This document shows, one piece after another, positions 1 to 8,001 of a DNA stretch of 13,421 bases; the first letter of the stretch is position 1; each line of letters opens with the position of its first letter. Where the stretch lies: contig QGUO01000046.1 of the NCBI GenBank assembly GCA_003242495.1, forward strand, positions 1-13,421, read 5' to 3'. The notes beneath the pieces are model-generated. The model made no database searches and had not been told where the DNA came from. It worked only from the letters and a program-made list of their open reading frames with translations. Source of the DNA: Pseudomonadota bacterium. Lineage in GTDB: Bacteria; Pseudomonadota; Gammaproteobacteria; Steroidobacterales; Steroidobacteraceae. Both the position numbers and the translations under genes were made by a program.

Positions 1-3000
1 AGGACGTACATGTCGGTGGGCCTGTTCAACCAGTACACGACGGCGCTGGCGAAGGTGTTCAGGCAACTGCGCTACCTGATGGTGGGCGGCGACAGTCTCG
101 AGCCGGAAGCCATCCGGCGCGTGTTGCGCACGAGTCCGCCGCAACGCCTGCTCAATGCCTACGGTCCGACCGAGTGCACGACGCTGGCGACGACCTACAC
201 CATCGAGGCCCTCGAGGACGACGCGACGAGCATACCCATCGGCCGGCCGATCGCGAACGGGCAGATCTACATCCTCAATGAGGAACGGCAACCCGTTCCC
301 ATCGGCGTGGCCGGGGAAATCTATATCGGCGGGGCGGGCGTGGCATGCGGATACCTGAATCGCCCCGAGCTGACGGCGGAGCGCTTTCTGCCGGATCCGT
401 TCAGCGCCGTGCCGGGGGCACGCATGTATCGCACCGGTGATCTCGGCCGCTGGCGGCCGGACGGCGTCATCGAATTCCTGGGGCGCAACGACTTCCAGGT
501 CAAGATCCGCGGCTTCCGCATCGAGCTCGGCGAGATCGAAGCGCAGCTCGTGCGTCATGAGGACGTGAAATCGGCAACGGTGCTGGCGCGGCAGGATGGC
601 CCGGGCGAGAAGCGCCTGGTCGCATACGTGGTGCCTCGAAACATGGACGCTCCCGTGAGCGCCGAGGACCTGCGCACCTGGCTCAAGACCACGTTGCCCG
701 AGTACATGCTGCCGAGCGCGTTCGTGACGCTGGAGCGCTTGCCGCTCACCGCGAGCGGCAAGGTGGATCGGCGCGCCCTGCCGGCGCCGGATCTCGGTGA
801 CTACGCCAGCCGGGCGTACGCGGCACCCCAGGGAGAGGTGGAAGAAATCCTTGCAGGCATCTGGCAGTCGTTGCTGGGCGTGCAGCGGGTGGGGCGGCAT
901 GACAATTTCTTCGAGCTCGGCGGTCACTCGCTGCTCATCGTGCAGTTGCTGGATCGGCTGCGCCGCGTGGGGTTGTCGGCGCAGGTGCGCACGGTGTTCG
1001 ACAGCCCGACCTTGGCCGATCTCGCCGGCGCCCTGACCCGCGAGGTCATCGAGCACTACGAGGTGCCGCCGAATCTGATCCCGCACGGATGCACCGAGAT
1101 CACGCCGCAGATGTTGCCGCTGGTCGATCTCGACGCGGAGCACATCGCCCGGATCGTGCAGTCTGTGCCCGGCGGCGCCGCCAACGTCCAGGACATCTAT
1201 CCACTGGCGCCGTTGCAGGAGGGCATACTGTTCCACCATCTGCTCGACGAGGGGGCCGGGGATGCGTACGTCCTGCCCACGGTCCTCGCGGTGTCCTCGC
1301 GACAGCGCATGCAGGAGCTGATCGCCGCGCTGCAGGCGGTGATCGATGCGCACGAGGTGCTGCGCACGGCCGTGTTGTGGGAGCACCTGCCACGCCCGGT
1401 GCAGGTGGTCTGGCGACGGGCGGTTCTGCCCACCGAGGTGATCGCCCTCGATGCGCAGCGCGATACGCTGGAACAGATCCAGGAATGGATCCGGCCGCAG
1501 CGCCAGCGCCTCGATATCCGGCGTGCGCCGCTGATGCGTGTGCAGGTGGCGCCCGATCCGCACAGCGAGCAGTGGTACGTGTTCCTGCAGCTGCACCACA
1601 TGACCATCGATCACGTGGCGCTGGAGATCGTCACGTCCGAGATCGCCGCCCACCTCGAGGGCCGTGCGCAGCCGGTCGAGGACGCCGTGCCGTATCGCAG
1701 CCATGTGGCGCAGGCACTCGCTTATGCCCGGACACACGACGCCGAGGCGTTCTTCCGTGCCAAGCTCGCCGACGTGGACGAGCCGACCGCGCCGTTCGGG
1801 CTGCTCGATGTGCATGGCGATGGCGCCCAGATCGAGGACGCCTATGAAACGCTCGAGCCCGAGCTGGCACAGGCCGTGCGCGCGCAGGCGCGACGCCTGG
1901 GCGTGAGCGCGGCAACCCTGTTCCATGCAGCCTGGGGACTGGTGGTGGCACACACCAGCGGCCGGGATGATGTGGTGTTCGGCACCGTGCTGCTGGGGCG
2001 CCTGCAGGGCACGGCCGGTGCGCAGCGGACCTTGGGCATGTTCATCAACACGCTGCCCTTGCGACTGTGTCCGCGCGACGTGACGGTCGCGCAGTTCGTG
2101 GAACAGACACAGCGGGAGCTCGTGGAGCTGCTGGGGCATGAGCAGGCATCGCTGGCGGCCGCCCAGCGTTGCAGCGGCGTCATCGGGTCGACCCCTTTGT
2201 TCACGGCGTTGTTGAACTATCGGCACAGCGTGCCCGACACCGCCGGGGAATGGGCCTCCGCCAGCGGCGTGCGGGTGCTGGCGAACCAGGAGCGCACCAA
2301 CTACCCGGTCACCTTGTCGGTGGACGATCTCGGCGATGGTTTCTCGCTCAAGGCCCAGGTGGATCGTCGCATTGCCGCGCACCGGGTCACCGCCTACCTG
2401 CGGACGGCACTCGAGGCCCTGGTGCAGGCGCTGGCCGAGCGACCGCAGACGCCGGCGCTGGCGCTGTCCATCCTGCCCGAGCGCGAGCGGCAACAGATCG
2501 CCGCATTCAACGCCACGCAGGCGCCTTGGCCTCGCGAGCGGCTCGTTCACCGGCTGTTCGCGCAGCAGGTCGAGCGCACGCCGCAGGCGACGGCGGTGGT
2601 GCATGAACGGCAGTCCCTGACCTATGCCGAGCTCGACGACCGGGCGGAGCGGTTGGCCCGCTATCTCAGGCGCCTCGGTGTCGGCCCCGACGAGCTCGTC
2701 GGCGTATGCGTCGAGCGCGGTGTCGACATGATCGTCGGCCTGCTGGGCATCCTCAAAGCCGGGGCGGCGTACCTGCCGCTCGATCCGAACTATCCACGGG
2801 AACGCCTGGCCTACATGCTGCAGGATGCGGCGCCGCGCGTCGTGCTGACCCAGGAGAGCCTGGTCGGGGTGCTGCCTGCCGACCGCTCGACGCGGCTGGT
2901 GAAACTCGACGCGGTACTGTCCGAGCTGCTGCGCGCCGATGCCGACCCTGCATCGCCGATGCACACGGAACAGACGTCCGAGACGCTCGTCTACGTGATC

Positions 3001-5604
3001 TACACGTCCGGCTCGACCGGCCGCCCCAAGGGCACCGGCATGCCGCACCGAGCCATGGTCAACCTGATCGAGTGGCATCGGCGCACGCTCCCGGCCGATG
3101 AGCCGACGCGCGTGTTGCAGTTCGCGGCACTCAGCTTCGACGTCGCGTTCCAGGAGATCTTCACCACGCTCTGCACCGGGGGGACGCTGGTGATGCTGGA
3201 CGAGTGGGTGCGCCGGGATGCCGCGGCGCTCATGGAGCTGCTGCACCGGCAACGCATTGCAAGGCTGTTCCTGCCGCCGCTCATGCTACAGACCCTGGCA
3301 GAGCACTACGCGATGGACGGTTCGGCACCCGTGCACCTCAAGGATGTCATCACGGCCGGCGAGCAGCTGCGGATCAGCCCGGAGATCGTACGCTTGTTCG
3401 CGGATCTCGAGGGCTGCCGTCTGCACAATCACTATGGGCCCACCGAGACCCACGTCGTCACCGCGTTGACCTTGACCGGCGATCCGCAGGCCTGGCCCGC
3501 CCTGCCGGCCATCGGTATGCCGATCGCCAATACCCAGATCCATATCCTCGATGCGCGAGGGCAACTGGTTCCGCTGGGGGTTGCAGGAGAACTCTACATC
3601 GCGGGGGCCAATGTGGCGCGCGGCTATCTGCATCGGCCCGAGCTGACCGCGGAGCGGTTCATGCGCGATCCGTTCAGCGATGATCCGCAGGCGCGCATGT
3701 ATCGGACGGGCGACCTCGGGCGCTGGCGTCTCGACGGGTCCATCGAGTACCTGGGCCGCAACGATGACCAGGTGAAGATCAGGGGGCATCGCGTCGAGCT
3801 GGGCGAAATCGAGGCGCAACTCGCGCAGCATCCGCAGGTCCGGGACGCGGCCGTGGTGGCGCGCGAGGACGCCTCGGGCGGCAAGCGCCTCGTGGGCTAT
3901 GTCACGCCACGTGGTGGGGAGCCGCCGAGCGTCGATGCGCTGAGCGCGTACCTGAAAGACCTGTTACCGGACTATATGGTGCCGGGTGCCTTCGTCCTCC
4001 TCGAGGCACTGCCGCTCACGCCCAGCGGCAAGCTGGATCGACGCGCGCTGCCGGCGCCCGAGCTGGATGCCTATGCCACCCGTGACTACCAGCCGCCCGA
4101 GGGCGACGTCGAGCAATGCCTGGCGACCATCTGGCAGGAGGTGCTCGGCACGGAACGCGTCGGCCGGGACGACGACTTCTTCGCGCTGGGCGGGCACTCG
4201 CTGCTTGCCATGAAGGCCCTCTTCCGGGTCAACCAGGCCCTGGGCTGCGCGTTGCGGGTGACGGACGCGTACAAGCATCCGACCATCCGCGAGCTGGCTG
4301 CGCGCATCGGCGCGGGCGCCTCGGCGGATGCGCTCGTGGACCTGGCGCAGGAGGCCACGCTTCCGGGCGACGTCGTTCCGCGTCGCGGACGCCTGCGTGT
4401 CCCGGCGCGGGCCGTGCTGTTGACCGGCGGAACGGGTTTCGTGGGCCGGTTCCTGCTGACGCAGCTGCTGCAGGAGGAACCGGCCACCATTTACTGTCTC
4501 GTGCGCAGTGATTCCCGGCAGCAGGCGCTGAGCCGCCTGAGGGCCGCCCTGGCGAAGTGGGATCTGTGGCGTGACGAGTTCGAGGCGCGGATCATCGCGA
4601 TCCCGGGCGATCTGCGCCGGCCGCGCCTCGGCATCGATGAGGTGACCTGGCGCTTGTTGTGCCGCAAGGTCGACAGCATTTATCACTGCGCGACCAGCAT
4701 GAATCATCTGGAAACCTATGCGATGGCGAAGGCGGCGAACGTCGATTCGGTCCGGGAGGTGCTCGCATTCGCGACGCAAGACCGTCCGAAGCTCGTCAAC
4801 TACGTTTCGACATTGGGCGTCTTCGCCGCCTCGGCCCTGGAGCCGCTCAGGGTGGTCGACGAGCGCACACCCATCGATCACGAAAAGCACTGGAAGACGA
4901 GCGGCTATACGGCCAGCAAATGGGTGGCGGAGAAGATCTTCATGGAGGCCGCCCGTCGCGGCATCGCGTGCAATATCTTCCGTCTGGGCCTTGTCTGGGC
5001 GGATACGCAGCTCGGGCGCTTCGACGAGTTGCAGCACGTCTACCGGGTCCTGAAGACCTGCCTGTTGTCGGGATACGGCATCGAGAACTATCACTACCCC
5101 ATGCCGCCCACGCCGGTGGATTACGTCGCCCGCGCCATCGTGCGGCTTGCAAGGCGTCCTCGCGGGCAACCGGGCATTTTCCATCTCTCGTCGCCGACGC
5201 AGATGGAGGAGGGGGTGTTCGAGCGATGCAACGCGATTGCCGGCACCCGGCTCGAGCTCTTGCCGTATTACGACTGGGTGTGTGCGATCAAGCGTCTTCA
5301 TCGTAGCGGACAGTCTCTGCCTGCCGTGCCGCTGATCGAATACGCCTTTTCGATGGACGAGGCATCGTTCCAAGCCCACCAGCGCAGTGCGCGGTCGGCC
5401 GCCAACATCCGGTTCGACTGCAGCGCAACGCAGCGTGAGCTGGCGCGCGCGGGCATCGTCGCGCCGGTGTTGAACGACGAGATGCTCCGCGTGTGTCTGC
5501 AAAGCATGCTGGCCAGGGATCCGGATCTGCAGGAGCTGGCCGAGGCGGACGGCGCCCCGAGAGCCGCCGTATGGAAGGAGGGCTGCCGACCCGAGCTGTC
5601 TTGA
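1..5604 (+). CDS. Nonribosomal peptide synthetase, 5'-truncated: A(partial)-PCP-C-A(Pro)-PCP-thioester reductase
   Basis: Cytoplasmic assembly-line enzyme. The reading frame is open from base 1 and the first residues lie inside an adenylation domain, so the ATG at base 10 is internal and the true start is upstream. Order seen: end of A1 (NAYGPTE near 160; SGK lysine near 760); carrier protein 1 (FFELGGHSL, Ser codon 928); condensation domain (YPLAPLQEG from 1198; HHMTIDH from 1594, the usual final Gly being His); A2 from about 2500 (YTSGSTGRPKG from 3001, NHYGPTE from 3427, catalytic Lys codon 4030); carrier 2 (FFALGGHSL, Ser codon 4198); reductase (GGTGFVG from 4426, catalytic Tyr 4906 and Lys 4918 in YTASK). 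A2 pocket residues D, V, Q, F, I, A, H, V, V, K match the known proline signature. A1 cannot be assigned because half its pocket lies outside the window; the visible late pocket positions are Ala, Thr and Leu. No epimerase is seen. Such a reductase releases an aldehyde (two-electron) or alcohol (four-electron). Family assignment is certain; proline specificity is likely. Confidence 0.97.
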   Translation, partial: RTYMSVGLFNQYTTALAKVFRQLRYLMVGGDSLEPEAIRRVLRTSPPQRLLNAYGPTECTTLATTYTIEALEDDATSIPIGRPIANGQIYILNEERQPVPIGVAGEIYIGGAGVACGYLNRPELTAERFLPDPFSAVPGARMYRTGDLGRWRPDGVIEFLGRNDFQVKIRGFRIELGEIEAQLVRHEDVKSATVLARQDGPGEKRLVAYVVPRNMDAPVSAEDLRTWLKTTLPEYMLPSAFVTLERLPLTASGKVDRRALPAPDLGDYASRAYAAPQGEVEEILAGIWQSLLGVQRVGRHDNFFELGGHSLLIVQLLDRLRRVGLSAQVRTVFDSPTLADLAGALTREVIEHYEVPPNLIPHGCTEITPQMLPLVDLDAEHIARIVQSVPGGAANVQDIYPLAPLQEGILFHHLLDEGAGDAYVLPTVLAVSSRQRMQELIAALQAVIDAHEVLRTAVLWEHLPRPVQVVWRRAVLPTEVIALDAQRDTLEQIQEWIRPQRQRLDIRRAPLMRVQVAPDPHSEQWYVFLQLHHMTIDHVALEIVTSEIAAHLEGRAQPVEDAVPYRSHVAQALAYARTHDAEAFFRAKLADVDEPTAPFGLLDVHGDGAQIEDAYETLEPELAQAVRAQARRLGVSAATLFHAAWGLVVAHTSGRDDVVFGTVLLGRLQGTAGAQRTLGMFINTLPLRLCPRDVTVAQFVEQTQRELVELLGHEQASLAAAQRCSGVIGSTPLFTALLNYRHSVPDTAGEWASASGVRVLANQERTNYPVTLSVDDLGDGFSLKAQVDRRIAAHRVTAYLRTALEALVQALAERPQTPALALSILPERERQQIAAFNATQAPWPRERLVHRLFAQQVERTPQATAVVHERQSLTYAELDDRAERLARYLRRLGVGPDELVGVCVERGVDMIVGLLGILKAGAAYLPLDPNYPRERLAYMLQDAAPRVVLTQESLVGVLPADRSTRLVKLDAVLSELLRADADPASPMHTEQTSETLVYVIYTSGSTGRPKGTGMPHRAMVNLIEWHRRTLPADEPTRVLQFAALSFDVAFQEIFTTLCTGGTLVMLDEWVRRDAAALMELLHRQRIARLFLPPLMLQTLAEHYAMDGSAPVHLKDVITAGEQLRISPEIVRLFADLEGCRLHNHYGPTETHVVTALTLTGDPQAWPALPAIGMPIANTQIHILDARGQLVPLGVAGELYIAGANVARGYLHRPELTAERFMRDPFSDDPQARMYRTGDLGRWRLDGSIEYLGRNDDQVKIRGHRVELGEIEAQLAQHPQVRDAAVVAREDASGGKRLVGYVTPRGGEPPSVDALSAYLKDLLPDYMVPGAFVLLEALPLTPSGKLDRRALPAPELDAYATRDYQPPEGDVEQCLATIWQEVLGTERVGRDDDFFALGGHSLLAMKALFRVNQALGCALRVTDAYKHPTIRELAARIGAGASADALVDLAQEATLPGDVVPRRGRLRVPARAVLLTGGTGFVGRFLLTQLLQEEPATIYCLVRSDSRQQALSRLRAALAKWDLWRDEFEARIIAIPGDLRRPRLGIDEVTWRLLCRKVDSIYHCATSMNHLETYAMAKAANVDSVREVLAFATQDRPKLVNYVSTLGVFAASALEPLRVVDERTPIDHEKHWKTSGYTASKWVAEKIFMEAARRGIACNIFRLGLVWADTQLGRFDELQHVYRVLKTCLLSGYGIENYHYPMPPTPVDYVARAIVRLARRPRGQPGIFHLSSPTQMEEGVFERCNAIAGTRLELLPYYDWVCAIKRLHRSGQSLPAVPLIEYAFSMDEASFQAHQRSARSAANIRFDCSATQRELARAGIVAPVLNDEMLRVCLQSMLARDPDLQELAEADGAPRAAVWKEGCRPELS

Positions 5605-5621
5605 ACACGGCCGCGAGGGCC

Positions 5622-5641
5622 GACGCCGCCGGGGCGGCGTC
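5622..5641 (+). terminator. GC hairpin just after the NRPS stop
   Basis: Perfect 8-bp inverted repeat (gacgccgc / gcggcgtc) with a 4-base loop, 17 bases after the NRPS stop codon. It has no T tract, so it may act only together with the longer hairpin that follows, or as a 3'-end stabiliser. Confidence 0.4.
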
Positions 5642-5643
5642 CA

Positions 5644-5679
5644 GACCGGTGGCGATGTCATCGCGCATCGCCACCGGTC
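5644..5679 (+). terminator. Strong 14-bp hairpin after the NRPS gene, candidate terminator
   Basis: Perfect 14-bp stem (5644-5657 pairing with 5666-5679; gaccggtggcgatg on the left arm) and an 8-base loop. It lies 40 bases after the NRPS stop, and only a weak T-rich stretch (ttcttt, near 5694) follows. The position and perfect pairing suggest that NRPS transcription ends here and the sigma factor gene has its own promoter. Without an adjacent U tract, intrinsic termination is not assured. Confidence 0.5.
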
Positions 5680-5827
5680 CAGGCCTGCGGGCGTTCTTTG
5701 GCGGCCGATCCACGACGTGACGCTGCGCGACACCGGGCACGCCGGCCCGCCGCGCCGGGGCCGCCCGTCTCGATGACGGATGGGCGTCCGGGTGCAGTGC
5801 CGGATATGCCGACATCCGCTGTCCGGA

Positions 5828-5851
5828 GGTGACAGTCAGATTGTCGTCACC
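5828..5851. promoter_or_regulatory. Small dyad (ggtgac...gtcacc) upstream of the sigma factor start
   Basis: A 6-bp dyad, ggtgac at 5828-5833 and gtcacc at 5846-5851, with a 12-base centre that itself contains gaca/tgtc. It lies just before the ribosome binding site used for the preferred GTG at 5868. It could be an operator or a 5'-UTR stem, but a dyad this short can arise by chance in GC-rich DNA. Confidence 0.25.
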
Positions 5852-5867
5852 ACGGCGGAGCCGGCAC

Positions 5868-6440
5868 GTGTCCAAGCAACTTTCCGTGCACTCGAATGTT
5901 TGCCCGTTCAATTCCGTCCCGGACGCGCATGGCGAGCGCGTGGCCCGGCTGTTTCGCGAACACAACGCATCGCTGCTGCGGTTCCTGCGGGCTCGGCTGC
6001 GCTCCGACGACGAGGCCAGGGAAATCGCGCAGGAGGCCTACGTTCAATTGCTCGGACTGGACCAACCGGAGGCTGTGCATTTCCTGCAGGGTTACCTGTT
6101 CAGGACCGCCGCCAATCTGGCGACCAACCGGCTCAAACAGCGCGCCTTCCGGCAACGCAGCGCCGACCTGGTGTTCTTCGAGCTCGAGCACCAGGACACT
6201 CGTTCGCCGGAGCGTGCCTGGGAGGCCAAATGGAGCGTCGCGTCGGTGTACCAGGCGCTCAACGAGTTGCCGGCGAACTGCCGGGAGGCCTTCCGGCTCG
6301 TCCGGCTGGAGGGTCTCAGCAGTGAAGAAGCCGGGCGGCGCCTCAATCTGCATCCTCGTCGGGTGAGACGTTATGTGGCGCGCGCCTTGACGCATTGTCT
6401 CGCCGTGTTGGAGCCGGCCGCCCAGGAAAGCCCACCGTGA
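5868..6440 (+). CDS. ECF-type RNA polymerase sigma factor, FecI-like
   Basis: 190-residue cytoplasmic sigma-70 family factor of the extracytoplasmic-function class, which directs RNA polymerase to a small set of promoters. Region 2 covers about residues 26-88 (LLRFLRARL, then EIAQEAYVQLL, where FecI proteins have DLVQETFLRLL). Region 4 covers about residues 128-180, with ELPANCREAF, the helix-turn-helix LSSEEAGRRLNLHPRRV and the RRYVARAL end. The length is normal for the family. I prefer the GTG at 5868 because a gcggag ribosome binding site lies 7 bases before it; the in-frame GTG at 5829 abuts its only purine-rich stretch with no spacing. The stop overlaps the next gene's start (GTGA), the usual FecI-FecR arrangement. 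No FecA-like receptor is visible. It probably controls this locus or an iron-uptake function, but the target is inferred only from position. The exact start is uncertain. Confidence 0.9.
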   Translation: MSKQLSVHSNVCPFNSVPDAHGERVARLFREHNASLLRFLRARLRSDDEAREIAQEAYVQLLGLDQPEAVHFLQGYLFRTAANLATNRLKQRAFRQRSADLVFFELEHQDTRSPERAWEAKWSVASVYQALNELPANCREAFRLVRLEGLSSEEAGRRLNLHPRRVRRYVARALTHCLAVLEPAAQESPP

Positions 6441-6763
6441 GCCGAAAAACCGATTCAGCGTGCCGTGAGCAGGGGTGCCGGGCAAGCGAGCGACGGCGCG
6501 AAGAGGCGGCGCGCTGGTTCGTGATGCTGGACAGCGCCAAGCTGTCCTCTCGGGCACTCGAGCGCTGGAGGAAATGGGAGGCGGTGCCGGAGAACCGGCA
6601 GGCCTTCGATTCGATTGTCCAGACATGGCGCTGTCTGGGCCGGGTTCCCTGGCCGCCCGTGAGCGGCGCAGCGGAACGTGCCGCCGACGCGTATACAGGC
6701 GTGACGTCCGTTTCTTCATGGATCGAGCGCCAACGCACCGGCCGGGTGGCGAAGCACGACTAG
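6437..6763 (+). CDS. Truncated FecR-like anti-sigma/sigma regulator (N-terminal DUF4880 domain only)
   Basis: 108 residues. The part from about residue 22 to 70 (EEAARWFVMLDS, a helix ending in WRKWEAVPENRQAF, then VQTWRCLG) matches the N-terminal cytoplasmic domain of FecR proteins, which binds the partner sigma factor. Full-length FecR is about 320 residues, with a membrane helix and a periplasmic FecR domain; both are absent here. None of the three frames downstream to 6968 shows a FecR continuation, so a simple frameshift is not evident. Start: GTG at 6437 overlaps the sigma stop and has an aggaaag ribosome binding site 7 bases upstream; an in-frame ATG at 6395 inside the sigma gene is less likely. 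It is known for E. coli FecR that the isolated N-terminal part can activate FecI without a signal. Here that would mean a sigma factor uncoupled from any outer-membrane receptor, which is inference. Confidence 0.72.
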   Translation: MSRKTDSACREQGCRASERRREEAARWFVMLDSAKLSSRALERWRKWEAVPENRQAFDSIVQTWRCLGRVPWPPVSGAAERAADAYTGVTSVSSWIERQRTGRVAKHD

Positions 6764-6799
6764 CGTCGCCGTCCGCAGCCCACGCTGGCGCATTGCACA

Positions 6800-6823
6800 C
6801 TTCCCGCGGGAAGGGATTTCCCT
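6800..6823. promoter_or_regulatory. Overlapping palindromes upstream of the E1 alpha-1 gene, candidate operator
   Basis: A perfect 14-bp palindrome (cttcccgcgggaag, 6800-6813) overlaps a second dyad (aggga-tt-tccct, 6812-6823). They sit 146-169 bases before the E1 alpha-1 ATG, just after a TTGCAC hexamer (6793-6798) that could be a -35 element, although no good -10 follows at the right distance. The arrangement looks like a repressor or activator site for the E1/lipoyl/SDR operon; the regulator is unknown. Confidence 0.35.
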
Positions 6824-6860
6824 GGGTGACCGCGCGAAATGTCCGTTTCATCGCCTTGGA

Positions 6861-6878
6861 TTGTCGTACTCCCGACAA
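6861..6878 (+). promoter_or_regulatory. Small hairpin in the leader of the E1/lipoyl/SDR operon
   Basis: A perfect 6-bp stem, ttgtcg (6861-6866) with cgacaa (6873-6878), around a 6-base loop, about 90 bases before the ATG of E1 alpha-1. It may be an operator half-site pair or a leader stem; it is short and could be chance. Confidence 0.2.
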
Positions 6879-6968
6879 CACTCGGATCTCGATCGGGCGG
6901 CCCATGGTTGGCGTGCCGGGAGAGGACACGCTCGCTCGAAATCCGTCGACATCAGCAGAGGCGGGACC

Positions 6969-7988
6969 ATGCGATTCAACGACACGCAGATGCGCGAAGC
7001 CTACCGACGCATGCTTCGGATTCGAAAGTTCGAGGAGGAGGGTACGCGTCTCTTCAAGGCCGGCAAGATCCCGGGTGCGTTCCACGCCAGTATCGGGCAG
7101 GAAGCCGCCATCGTCGGCGCATGCATGGCATTGCGGGACGACGACATGATGACCGGCACGCACCGCTCGCATGGCCATCCCATCGGCAAGGGCGCCGAGC
7201 TGCAGGGGCTCATGGCCGAGCTCATGGGTCGCAAGACCGGAATCTGCAAAGGTCTGGGCGGATCCATGCACCTGGCGGACAACAGCGTGGGCATCGTGGG
7301 CGAGTCGGCCATCGTCGGCGGCGGCATTCCCCTGGCGACCGGCTGTGCATTGTCCGCAAAGGTGCGGCGCACCAGCCAGGTGGCACTGGCCTTCTTCGGC
7401 GATGGCGCCGTCAATCAGGGGACATTCCATGAATCCATCAATATGGCGGCCCTGTGGCGGTTGCCGGTGATCTACTTCTGCGAGAACAACGGATACGCCA
7501 TCACGACCTCGGTGGAACGCAGTCATGCCCAGCCGAGCATCGCGAAGCGCGCCGATGCATACGGTCTGCCGGCCACGGTCGTGGATGGGCAAGACGTTGC
7601 CGCGGTCTACGAGGCGACGTGCCGGGCGGTGCAGCGTGCCCGGCGGGGAGACGGGCCGACTCTGATCGAGGCCAAGACTTACCGGTTCGACGAGCACAAT
7701 GTGGGCTTGTTCGTGCCGCATCCCTATCGTCCCGCCGAGGAAGTCGCGGAATACAAGAAGCACCGCGATCCGCTGGCTTTGTTCAAAAGGGTCCTGGCGA
7801 ACCAGGGGGTGCGCGATGACGAGTTGCGAGCCATCGAGGAGGCGGTGAGCGCCGAGGTCGCTCAGGCGATCCGTTTTGCGGAGGCGAGTCCCGCGCCCGA
7901 TCCGGCCACGATGTTCGAGTGCCTGTACAGCCATCCCATCGGTCATCCGGCAATGATGCCCAGCGGCTCGCCGGCCGAGTCCCAGTGA
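6969..7988 (+). CDS. ThDP-dependent 2-oxoacid (pyruvate/acetoin-type) dehydrogenase E1, alpha subunit, copy 1
   Basis: 339-residue alpha subunit of a heterotetrameric thiamine-diphosphate enzyme. The family decarboxylates a 2-oxoacid, or cleaves acetoin, and passes the acyl group to a lipoyl domain. The cofactor motif is complete: GDG at residues 144-146, Mg ligand Asn149 in GAVNQG, and ENNGYAI with Asn173-174. HRSHGH at 65-70 and GGSMHLAD at 97-104 are the usual active-site segments. Length is typical for the AcoA/PdhA-like group. Start: ATG at 6969 has an AGAGG ribosome binding site 7 bases upstream; an in-frame TTG at 6861 would add 36 residues of no recognisable character. It is followed after 13 bases by its beta partner, then a lipoyl domain and an SDR. 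It is clearly paralogous to the alpha subunit at 10629 (roughly half identical by eye). The substrate cannot be read from sequence; pyruvate, acetoin or a pathway-specific oxoacid remain possible. Confidence 0.93.
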   Translation: MRFNDTQMREAYRRMLRIRKFEEEGTRLFKAGKIPGAFHASIGQEAAIVGACMALRDDDMMTGTHRSHGHPIGKGAELQGLMAELMGRKTGICKGLGGSMHLADNSVGIVGESAIVGGGIPLATGCALSAKVRRTSQVALAFFGDGAVNQGTFHESINMAALWRLPVIYFCENNGYAITTSVERSHAQPSIAKRADAYGLPATVVDGQDVAAVYEATCRAVQRARRGDGPTLIEAKTYRFDEHNVGLFVPHPYRPAEEVAEYKKHRDPLALFKRVLANQGVRDDELRAIEEAVSAEVAQAIRFAEASPAPDPATMFECLYSHPIGHPAMMPSGSPAESQ

Positions 7989-8001
7989 GGAGCCTTCGAT
8001 C

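Noticed and set aside
3964..5733. 589-codon open frame on the minus strand
   Set aside because: Antisense to the NRPS gene. The translation is rich in Arg, His and Gly with no domain pattern, the usual shadow of GC-rich coding DNA.
5829..5867. Alternative GTG start of the sigma factor at 5829
   Set aside because: The ggagg sequence touches the start codon with no spacing; the GTG at 5868 has a well-placed site. The longer form cannot be fully excluded.
6786..6796. Sigma-54-like sequence tggcgcattgc
   Set aside because: The GG and GC elements are only 6 bases apart; a sigma-54 promoter needs 10.
6861..6968. TTG start that would extend E1 alpha-1 by 36 residues
   Set aside because: The extra residues are not conserved-looking, and ATG 6969 has a good ribosome binding site and matches the family N-terminus.
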